Origin: Prevotellaceae bacterium UBA4359
GTDB lineage: Bacteria; Bacteroidota; Bacteroidia; Bacteroidales; Bacteroidaceae
Assembly (NCBI GenBank): GCA_002393555.1
Contig: DGSP01000008.1
Coordinates: forward strand, 1-41,260
Length of the DNA stretch: 41,260 bases
Reading direction: 5' to 3'
Shown here: piece after piece, positions 35,040-41,260 of the stretch
How the letters are laid out: each line of letters starts with the position of its first letter
How positions within the stretch are numbered: the first letter of the stretch is position 1
Position numbers and translations under genes: made by a program
The notes under the pieces: generated by a model
What the model saw: only the letters and a program-made list of their open reading frames with translations
The model's database searches: none
What the model was told of the DNA's origin: nothing

Positions 35040-35897
35040 ATGAAGACAAAATTCTTATCTGTCGTGGCAGCAATGCTGCTGAACGTGTGCGCCTTTGCGC
35101 AGAGTGAGAACAACGGAACGCTAAAAGGCGATGTGAACGAAGATGGCGTGGTGGATGTGGCCGACATCACCGCCGTGATTGACATTATGCAGAATAGTGG
35201 CGGAATTGGTGGAGAAACAAAGTATTATTGGTATGTAGGTACAACTTTACCAACCAATCCAACAAATGCTGAGCAAAATATTGGATTAAATAAATGGACT
35301 TTATTAGGTTCCACATTGCCTACATCTGATATTAAAGTTGCTAAAGAAGACCCTGAATATGAAGAGCATATATGGTATATTGCAGCACCTTCCTCCGCAG
35401 GATTTGTATTATATAATGCAACTAATATAATGTCAGATGAAAGAAGCTGGAATAAATCGACATTTAATGTTGGAAGTGTAGAATATACACTATGGACATG
35501 TAAACAACAATCATATCAAGCTGTTGAATATCTACATTTTGAGGGGAATACAAAATACTACTGGTACATTGGCCCTAAAAAGCCAACGGTATCAACCAAT
35601 CCGACATTAGAGCTTGCGCATTATGACAACTTTGTATACTGGCACAAAATATGGAATGAGTTAAATACATATAATTCAACAAATATGTTATATGATGGGG
35701 TCACTTCTCCAATATATCTAAACTGGGAATATTCAACATTTTATATAGCTTTGCCGGTCGGCATTGGGATTTATGACGAAAACGGAAACAACATTATTTC
35801 GGAATATACGTTGGAGTCTTCAAATATTATAATTGCAGGAGAAAAATATAATGTATATAGCGGTTTTGCATCACAGTTTACACACCGCTTATACTAA
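35040..35897 (+). CDS. Secreted protein with dockerin-like Ca loop and duplicated module
   Basis: The 285-residue protein has a signal peptide cut near AFAQ (residue 21). Residues 29-50 (KGDVNEDGVVDVADITAVIDIM) fit one F-hand of a type I dockerin, with Asp/Asn at calcium positions; a full dockerin would need two such segments and only one is seen. Two copies of a module about 111 residues long follow, starting KYYWYVG at 61 and KYYWYIG at 172. The coding region from about 35200 is clearly AT-rich against its neighbours, a sign of transfer. It is probably cell-surface or secreted. The Met at 35040 is used since the longer frame lacks a signal-like start. It is followed 32 bases later by the next gene. 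Confidence 0.75.
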   Translation: MKTKFLSVVAAMLLNVCAFAQSENNGTLKGDVNEDGVVDVADITAVIDIMQNSGGIGGETKYYWYVGTTLPTNPTNAEQNIGLNKWTLLGSTLPTSDIKVAKEDPEYEEHIWYIAAPSSAGFVLYNATNIMSDERSWNKSTFNVGSVEYTLWTCKQQSYQAVEYLHFEGNTKYYWYIGPKKPTVSTNPTLELAHYDNFVYWHKIWNELNTYNSTNMLYDGVTSPIYLNWEYSTFYIALPVGIGIYDENGNNIISEYTLESSNIIIAGEKYNVYSGFASQFTHRLY

Positions 35898-35929
35898 AAA
35901 CAAGCCTCTAATTAAAAACCAAAAGAAAG

Positions 35930-36547
35930 ATGGACAATATACAAAACGACCCATCAATAAACCGTGTAATTGACGAATATGTTCAACGTGGCTTCGGTTC
36001 AATGACGAAGAATGATTTTGAAGTGTGGATATTCAACTATCTGCTCCAGAGCAGACTGTATGGGAAGTCGAACTTCGACATCAGCGTGGAGTTACGGATT
36101 CCCGAACCGAAAGTGAAGCGGTTGCGCTATGAGGCATCTCTGAAATATGGGAATCCATCGGACACAGCCCAATACGATGAGGCTTTCAAGCGTCTGCTGG
36201 AGAAAGTGAAACTGAAGAAAGGCTCCAACAACATCGTGCAGTTTGCCGTGGAAGACCTCCAACTGCGGAAATACCTTGATGCCATCCTCAAGCGGAAAGG
36301 CCGTTTCGCCGACACGTCCTTCAACACGGAAGTGGTGTCTGTCACGCTGGACGACTTGGCGATACTGCTTGATGCCACCTGCACGCAGGAAGAGAAGAAG
36401 GAACTGATGAAGGCGGCAAAAGTGAAAGGCCCGTTTGCGGAAGTCGCCCTGAAGGGCCTGCAAATGCTGGTGAAAACAGCAGTCGATGCAGGCGTGAACA
36501 TGGGGCTGCAACTGACCGTGAATGCCCTCATGGGCTGCTTCGGGTGA
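35930..36547 (+). CDS. Unknown protein with possible helix-turn-helix and hydrophobic C-terminus
   Basis: The 205-residue protein is not one I recognise. Residues about 30-75 are helical and include FDISVELRIPEPKVKRLRYEA, which could be a helix-turn-helix. The middle is charged and mainly helical with a few strand-like patches (FNTEVVSVTLDDLAILL). The last 35 residues (VALKGLQMLVKTAVDAGVNMG region) form an amphipathic to hydrophobic helix ending in Gly-Cys-Phe-Gly. No signal peptide is seen, so it is odd between two genes for secreted proteins. The leader before its start is almost the same as the leader before the next gene. No function is assigned. Confidence 0.8.
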   Translation: MDNIQNDPSINRVIDEYVQRGFGSMTKNDFEVWIFNYLLQSRLYGKSNFDISVELRIPEPKVKRLRYEASLKYGNPSDTAQYDEAFKRLLEKVKLKKGSNNIVQFAVEDLQLRKYLDAILKRKGRFADTSFNTEVVSVTLDDLAILLDATCTQEEKKELMKAAKVKGPFAEVALKGLQMLVKTAVDAGVNMGLQLTVNALMGCFG

Positions 36548-36616
36548 TGCAAAACGGCAACATCCAAAGACCTGACAGAGGCAGAAAAGAATCACATCAT
36601 TAAAACCCAAAGAAAG

Positions 36617-38638
36617 ATGAAAAGAAGAACATATCTGACCGCCCTCATGCTGGCAGCCATAGGTAGCCACGCCGCAGGGCAAACACTCAGCGTCCAGCCC
36701 ATTGAGGCTGAGACCAACCAGCAGGCGGAACTGGTTGTCACCGCCGAAAGCATGACAGCGATGACTGCCCTGCAATTCAACCTCTCCCTGCCCGAGGGCG
36801 TGACCCTCGACGAGACAGCCATCACGAAAGGGGCTGCAGCCAGCGGACACACCCTTGAGGTGCGCCCCTTGACCAACGGCGACCGCCTCTTCGTGCTCTA
36901 TCATAAAGAGAACACCCCACTGGCCAACGGCGAACTCCTCCGCCTGCCCGTCACCGTGGGCAGTGAGGCTGGCACCTTCGAAGGTAAACTCTACACCGTG
37001 CGCACCGCCACCGCCGATGCCGTGAGCCACAAGGCGGCAGAGGCGAACTTCAGCGTGACCGTGAAGGAAACCATGCCCGAACACATCTACATCGAGACAG
37101 ACCAGACGGCACAGTTCCCCACCGACTGGCAGGGATGGAACGGAGCCACCGGCTTCACCTCCACCAACTTTGCCCCCACGGTGACCACCAACGACGGACG
37201 CACCGTGCAGGTGTGTGAGAAGTTCGACGGCAGCAGCGCCGCCGAGGGCACCGTCTTCACCCGCACCCTCACGGGCCTGACCAACGGCATCTACCGCATC
37301 GAACTGTATGGCGCGGCCTCCTCGACCAAGGGGCGCGACACAGCCATCAGTTCCGACATGACCGCCGACAACGAGGGCGACGAGACCGCCGTCTATCTCT
37401 ATGCCAAGACCGCCTGCGGCACCGTCAGCAGATACATCCCCGTTCACTGGGCCACCTCCTTCAGCGAGGTGGCGACTGCCGTGCTTGACGGCGTGGAGGT
37501 GACGGACGGCACTGTGGAAATCGGCATGGTGAGCGAGAAGAAGTACACCAACTGGCATGTGGTGCAGATCAAGGGCGTGACCGCACTGGTCGATGCGGAG
37601 GAACTGCATGCCAATACGCTGGCCCGTGCAGAGGCCGCACTCAGCGATGCCGCCCATGCCGCCGTGACTGGCGAGGAGCGCACCGCCCTCTCGCAAGCCA
37701 TCAGTACCAACACCACCGTGGCAGAGCAGACCGCTGAGGCATACAAGGCCGCCATCAGCGCGCTGGACAATGCCACAGCCACTTTCACCGCCGCCCAAGC
37801 CGATTACGAGAAACTCGCGGCCGCCAAGTCACTGGTGCAGGGCCGCAGTTATCCCTTCGCCGCAGAAGCCAAGAAAGCAGCAGCCGAAGCCGCCCTGACG
37901 GAAGAGACTCCCACCAACGCCGCCGCCTGTGCCGTAGCCGCCGAGGCACTCCTGACGAAGTTCCGTCAGTACGCAGAGTCAAGCGCATTGCTCGAAGGCG
38001 TTGACGGCAGTGAGGACGTGACCGCCACCTATGTCAAGAACCCCAAGGCCGACGAGGGCATCGATGCCGCCGTGTGGCAGACCGTGCTGGGCGAAGGCTC
38101 TGGCGGCAGCATCGGCATCCGCTCAGACGAGCCGTGGACAGACGGCAGCGGCGGTGCCGTTCACTCCTACTTCGACGGCGGCAACTGGGGCGCAACGGCA
38201 TGGAATGTGACATTCAGGCAGGACATCACTCTGCCCGCCGGACGATACCTGCTCACAGCCGTGGGTCGCTCTGCGCAAGACGTGGCAATGACCCTCTTCG
38301 TGGTTAACGGAGAGAGTGAGCAGGGAGAGGAGATGGCACACATCGGTGCCACGGGTGGACTCTTTGGCCGTGGCTGGGAGCAGACCTCCGCCGATTTTGA
38401 ACTGGCCGAATCCGCCACCGTGAGCATCGGCGTGAGGGGAGAGACCCATGCGCAGTATAACTGGATGTCCTTCTCCGACTTCCGACTGGTGCAGTTCCCT
38501 GCCCACATGACGACGGGAATCGGAGGACTCGACGCCGTGACTTCGCCCAAGGCTAATGGAAAGTATCTGGAGAATGGTCGTGTGGTCATCTACCACGATG
38601 GCAAAAAGTTCTCGCCCACAGGCATACAACTGAAATAA
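36617..38638 (+). CDS. Secreted multidomain protein with cohesin-like domain
   Basis: The 673-residue product has a signal peptide (residues 1-22, ending HAAGQ). Residues about 24-155 read as a cohesin-like beta domain (TLSVQPIEAETNQQAELVV, LQFNLSLPEGVTL, LYHKENTPLANGELLRLPVTV). About 160-325 and 460-640 are beta-rich carbohydrate-binding-like regions, and 330-455 is Ala-rich and helical, like FIVAR linkers. The end (VVIYHDGKKFSPTGIQLK) resembles the short C-terminal tail shared by many Prevotella secreted proteins. The gene is markedly GC-rich with C-ending codons, unlike the AT-rich gene upstream. It may be a surface glycan-binding or scaffold protein. A terminator follows. Confidence 0.82.
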   Translation: MKRRTYLTALMLAAIGSHAAGQTLSVQPIEAETNQQAELVVTAESMTAMTALQFNLSLPEGVTLDETAITKGAAASGHTLEVRPLTNGDRLFVLYHKENTPLANGELLRLPVTVGSEAGTFEGKLYTVRTATADAVSHKAAEANFSVTVKETMPEHIYIETDQTAQFPTDWQGWNGATGFTSTNFAPTVTTNDGRTVQVCEKFDGSSAAEGTVFTRTLTGLTNGIYRIELYGAASSTKGRDTAISSDMTADNEGDETAVYLYAKTACGTVSRYIPVHWATSFSEVATAVLDGVEVTDGTVEIGMVSEKKYTNWHVVQIKGVTALVDAEELHANTLARAEAALSDAAHAAVTGEERTALSQAISTNTTVAEQTAEAYKAAISALDNATATFTAAQADYEKLAAAKSLVQGRSYPFAAEAKKAAAEAALTEETPTNAAACAVAAEALLTKFRQYAESSALLEGVDGSEDVTATYVKNPKADEGIDAAVWQTVLGEGSGGSIGIRSDEPWTDGSGGAVHSYFDGGNWGATAWNVTFRQDITLPAGRYLLTAVGRSAQDVAMTLFVVNGESEQGEEMAHIGATGGLFGRGWEQTSADFELAESATVSIGVRGETHAQYNWMSFSDFRLVQFPAHMTTGIGGLDAVTSPKANGKYLENGRVVIYHDGKKFSPTGIQLK

Positions 38639-38664
38639 AGGTGTCAGCCTTCTATAAGACAAAA

Positions 38665-38695
38665 TGTCAGTCATGAAAGTGGCTGGCATTTTTTT
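38665..38695 (+). terminator. Rho-independent terminator after the cohesin-like gene
   Basis: TGTCAGTCA (38665-38673) and TGGCTGGCA (38680-38688) form a 9-bp stem with two G-T pairs and a 6-base loop, followed by seven T residues. Confidence 0.85.
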
Positions 38696-38720
38696 GCAAA
38701 TTATTAAAATCTGCGAAAAC

Positions 38721-38752
38721 TTTGCAGGGTGTTTTTTTTATTCGTAACTTTG
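38721..38752 (+). promoter_or_regulatory. ligA promoter
   Basis: TTTG (38721-38724), exactly 20 bases, then TAACTTTG (38745-38752). The first ligA ATG is only 13 bases after the -7 element, so the message must have a very short leader. Confidence 0.82.
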
Positions 38753-38765
38753 CAAAGGAAACAAA

Positions 38766-40781
38766 ATGACCACTATGACCCCAAAAGAAGAAATAGAGCA
38801 ACTCAGACGGGAGTTGGAGCAGCATAACTACAACTACTATGTGTTGAATCAGCCGACGATTTCGGACTTTGACTTTGACCAGATGATGCACAAACTGGAG
38901 GATTTGGAGATGTTCTATCCTCAGTATGCAGACCCAAACTCACCCACGCAAAGGGTGGGGAGCGACCTGAACCAGGCGTTCAAGGCGGTGGCTCACAAGT
39001 ATCCGATGCTGTCGTTAGCCAACACCTACAACGAGGGAGAGGTGCGTGACTTCTATCAGCGTGTGAAGGAAGGACTGGAGGGTGAGGAGTTTGAGATTTG
39101 TGCTGAGATGAAATATGACGGTCTGAGCATCTCGCTGACATACGTGGATGGTGCGTTGGTGCAGGCGGTGACACGAGGTGACGGAGTGAAGGGCGATGAT
39201 GTGACCAACAACGTGAGAACCATTCGTTCCATCCCCTTGAAGTTGAGGGAGGGGAGCGGCTATCCGCATGAGTTTGAGATTCGTGGAGAGATTCTGATGC
39301 CTTGGACCTCGTTTGAGAAACTGAACGAGGAACGTGCCAAGCGCGAGGAGCCGCTTTTTGCCAATCCGCGCAATGCGGCCAGCGGCACGTTGAAGTCGCA
39401 GAGTTCGAAGGTGGTGGCACAGCGCGGTCTTGACGCGTACCTATATTATATATTAGGCGATGAGATTCCTGCCGACAGTTTCCACTATGAGAACTTGCAG
39501 AAGGCGGCAGGATGGGGCTTCAAGATTTCGCAGGGCATGAAGAAGTGCAAGACGGTGGATGAGGTGCTGGATTTCATCAACTATTGGGATGTGGAACGTA
39601 GGAACCTGCCTGTGGCAACCGATGGCATTGTGCTGAAAGTGAACTCATTGCGCCAGCAGCGGCATCTGGGCTATACGGCCAAGAGTCCTCGCTGGGCAAT
39701 TGCCTATAAGTTCAAGGCCGAACGGGCTTGTACACGGCTGAACGAGGTGACCTATCAGGTGGGCAGAACGGGTGCGGTGACTCCTGTGGCCAACATGGAC
39801 CCCGTGCAGTTGGCTGGCACGGTGGTGAAGCGAGCCTCGCTTCACAATGCCGACGTGATGGAGGAACTTGACCTGCACATTGGCGACATGGTGTATGTGG
39901 AGAAGGGAGGTGAGATTATTCCCAAGGTGGTGGGTGTAGATAAGGAGCAACGGAAGCCCGGCTTGCAGAAGGTGCAGTTCATCAAGACCTGCCCGGAGTG
40001 TGGGGCGGAGTTAGTGCGATTTGAGGGTGAGGCCGCCCATTATTGCCCGAACGACAGTGCCTGTCCGCCACAAATCAAAGGCAGGATAGAGCACTTCATC
40101 TCGCGCAAGGCAATGAACATAGACAGTCTGGGACCTGAGACGGTGGATGACTACTACCAGAGAGGCTTAATTCACGATGTGTCAGACCTTTACAAATTGA
40201 CGGTGGCAGACATCTGTGGCTATAACAAGAACCGCGTGAAGTCGGCACAGAAGGTGGTGGACGGCGTGAAATCGACGCTTCAGGTGCCGTTTGAGCGAGT
40301 TGTGTTCGCCATCGGCATCCGCTTTGTGGGCGAGACGACGGCGAAACTGATAGCCCGTCACTTCAAGTCGATGGAAGCCTTGCGAAACGCTACCGTGGAG
40401 CAGTTGATGGAAGTGGATGGAGTGGGGCAGGTGATAGCCGAATCGGTGGTGAAGTATTTCCAGGAACCGAAGAACGTGGAGATAGTGGATAAGTTGGCCA
40501 ACTACGGACTGCAGATGCAACTGTCGGAAGAGCAACTCTCGGGACAAACCGATAAACTGGCAGGCAAGAGCATCGTCATTTCGGGCGTGTTCCAGAAACA
40601 TTCGCGCGACGAGTACAAAGCCATCATCGAGCAAAACGGGGGCAAGAATGTGGGCAGCATCTCGAAAAAGACTTCTTTCGTCCTTGCAGGCGACAACATG
40701 GGCCCGGCCAAACTGGAGAAGGCGCAGGGGCTTGGAGTGGCGATTGTGTCGGAAGAGGACTTCCTCGCCATGCTGGAATAG
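38766..40781 (+). CDS. ligA: NAD-dependent DNA ligase
   Basis: The 671-residue enzyme seals nicks in DNA during replication and repair. Domains in order: Ia NAD-binding (about 1-70, HNYNYYVLNQPTISDFDFD), adenylation domain with active-site Lys 116 in EMKYDG, OB fold (VGRTGAVTPVANMDPVQLAGTVVKRASLHN), zinc finger with four Cys (CPECGAEL, CPNDSAC), helix-hairpin-helix repeats (about 465-575), and a C-terminal BRCT domain (about 590-671, GKSIVISGVF). Length is normal. There are two possible starts, 38766 and 38775 (Met 4); the very short leader makes the second plausible. It is a single-gene unit. Confidence 0.97.
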   Translation: MTTMTPKEEIEQLRRELEQHNYNYYVLNQPTISDFDFDQMMHKLEDLEMFYPQYADPNSPTQRVGSDLNQAFKAVAHKYPMLSLANTYNEGEVRDFYQRVKEGLEGEEFEICAEMKYDGLSISLTYVDGALVQAVTRGDGVKGDDVTNNVRTIRSIPLKLREGSGYPHEFEIRGEILMPWTSFEKLNEERAKREEPLFANPRNAASGTLKSQSSKVVAQRGLDAYLYYILGDEIPADSFHYENLQKAAGWGFKISQGMKKCKTVDEVLDFINYWDVERRNLPVATDGIVLKVNSLRQQRHLGYTAKSPRWAIAYKFKAERACTRLNEVTYQVGRTGAVTPVANMDPVQLAGTVVKRASLHNADVMEELDLHIGDMVYVEKGGEIIPKVVGVDKEQRKPGLQKVQFIKTCPECGAELVRFEGEAAHYCPNDSACPPQIKGRIEHFISRKAMNIDSLGPETVDDYYQRGLIHDVSDLYKLTVADICGYNKNRVKSAQKVVDGVKSTLQVPFERVVFAIGIRFVGETTAKLIARHFKSMEALRNATVEQLMEVDGVGQVIAESVVKYFQEPKNVEIVDKLANYGLQMQLSEEQLSGQTDKLAGKSIVISGVFQKHSRDEYKAIIEQNGGKNVGSISKKTSFVLAGDNMGPAKLEKAQGLGVAIVSEEDFLAMLE

Positions 40782-40841
40782 GATTGATGCTTCAAAGGAT
40801 TGCCTGCCGATAAAAAGTTGTGACCCTTTTGGCTCGCAAAA

Positions 40842-40956
40842 TGTAACGCCGTGCAATATGTAAATGTAACGCCGTACCATTTGCATATTGCACGGCGTTC
40901 AAATTGCAATAGCAACGACGTTGCGCGTAGGACGGCAACGGGATTCATAGGGCATC
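40842..40956. repeat. Five degenerate 23-bp-period repeats with a 16-bp inverted pair
   Basis: Units start at 40842, 40865, 40888, 40911 and 40934. The first two open with TGTAACGCCGT and the others with GCACGGCGTT, GCAACGACGTT and GCAACGGGATT. AACGCCGTGCAATATG (40845-40860) is perfectly inverted at 40884-40899. The same type of unit is at 22439-22530. The 479-base right-end gap also holds a promoter, a small leader ORF and a cut gene start. Confidence 0.75.
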
Positions 40957-41000
40957 AAATTCGGATGTAGCGTTAAAAATCTTTAATAATCGTATGCCTT

Positions 41001-41032
41001 TTTGCGACTTTCCGAAATACGTGCTAACTTTG
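41001..41032 (+). promoter_or_regulatory. Promoter near the right edge
   Basis: TTTG (41001-41004), exactly 20 bases, then TAACTTTG (41025-41032). The transcript would start near 41039 and have about 200 bases before the ATG at 41236. Confidence 0.8.
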
Positions 41033-41078
41033 TAGCAAATTATCTTAAAGGTGTGTTCTATTTATTAATAAATTCTCT

Positions 41079-41177
41079 ATGAATTATCTTTGCAAGCGCC
41101 GAGCGGCCCGCTTCGTCCTCCGTCGCCATAGGCTCTCTTCGCCCTTCGGCCTTGAAAGTAAATCTGTTCGAAAATAG
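41079..41177 (+). CDS. Possible Arg-rich leader ORF
   Basis: A 32-codon frame (ATG at 41079, TAG at 41175) encodes MNYLCKRRAARFVLRRHRLS then a short tail ending in RK. Eight residues are Arg and two more of the first half are basic. It begins about 40 bases after the predicted transcription start and lies in a sharply GC-rich island inside an AT-rich leader. It may be a leader peptide that controls the gene starting at 41236, or the GC-rich part may act as structured RNA and the frame be chance. No clear ribosome binding site is seen, which is usual for this phylum. Confidence 0.35.
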   Translation: MNYLCKRRAARFVLRRHRLSSPFGLESKSVRK

Positions 41178-41235
41178 TCTAAAAGCAATGTAAAGTTAAT
41201 TGATAGAACCCACCTTAACAAACTTCCATGGTTTT

Positions 41236-41260
41236 ATGAAACAAATACTGATGAAAACAA
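41236..41260 (+). CDS. Start of a gene cut by the window end
   Basis: The frame MKQILMKT... opens at 41236 and is still open at the edge. A basic then hydrophobic opening would suit a signal peptide, and the promoter at 41001-41032 points to it. Only eight codons are seen, so the product is unknown; a start at the second Met (41251) is equally possible. Confidence 0.35.

Noticed and set aside
36092..37798. Long 568-codon minus-strand frame
   Set aside because: It lies opposite two well-supported genes and arises from the GC-rich codon pattern of the gene at 36617; its protein is low-complexity Gly/His/Val with no domain.
1..41260. tRNA or rRNA genes, insertion sequences
   Set aside because: No cloverleaf with TTC loop, no rRNA text and no transposase-like frame were found by reading; a tRNAscan and Rfam search would settle it.

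Overview
The window looks like a chromosomal piece of a member of the Bacteroidota, most likely Bacteroidales and close to Prevotellaceae. The reasons are: repeated Bacteroidota-type promoters (TTTG, a 20-base spacer, then TAnnTTTG) before several genes; family members typical of this phylum (fused CcsBA, FeoA-FeoB fusion with a Cys-rich partner, AsnA, a DUF4296 lipoprotein, a Tgt without the usual zinc cysteines); and secreted proteins with Prevotella-like C-terminal tails. Species cannot be fixed from the sequence alone.

Left part (1-12254) is an iron and redox block. A leftward operon encodes an outer-membrane porin with an acidic loop, an imelysin-family lipoprotein, a di-heme DUF1111-type cytochrome lipoprotein, the CcsBA cytochrome c synthase that could mature that cytochrome, and a Rid/FkbO-like protein. 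To its right, also leftward, are a FeoA-FeoB ferrous iron transporter and its small Cys-rich partner, ended by a strong terminator. Divergent from feoAB is a regulator with a hemerythrin-like di-iron domain (RIC/YtfE-like, ligands conserved) joined to a LuxR-type DNA-binding domain; it is a good candidate for sensing O2, NO or iron status and controlling nearby genes.

The middle (12312-33926) is mostly housekeeping: GDP-fucose synthesis (gmd, fcl) and an RNA methyltransferase on the plus strand; then leftward operons pyrB-pyrI-ileS-lspA-DUF4296-small protein; an outer-membrane protein, a TPR protein and lptC; a DEAD-box helicase; and lon, tgt and an LptF/LptG permease. asnA is divergent from lon across a region rich in palindromes.

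The stretch 34000-38700 between asnA and ligA looks accessory: an MntA-HepT toxin-antitoxin pair, a 130-base composite hairpin, an AT-rich gene for a secreted protein with a dockerin-like calcium loop, an unknown protein, and a GC-rich gene for a secreted protein with a cohesin-like domain. ligA follows with an almost leaderless promoter. The right edge holds a strong promoter, an Arg-rich leader ORF and the first codons of a gene cut by the window end.

The most unusual structural signal is a set of degenerate repeats with an exact 23-base period at three separate intergenic sites (8348-8439, 22439-22530, 40842-40956). The last two clearly share a unit, and the first may be a relative.
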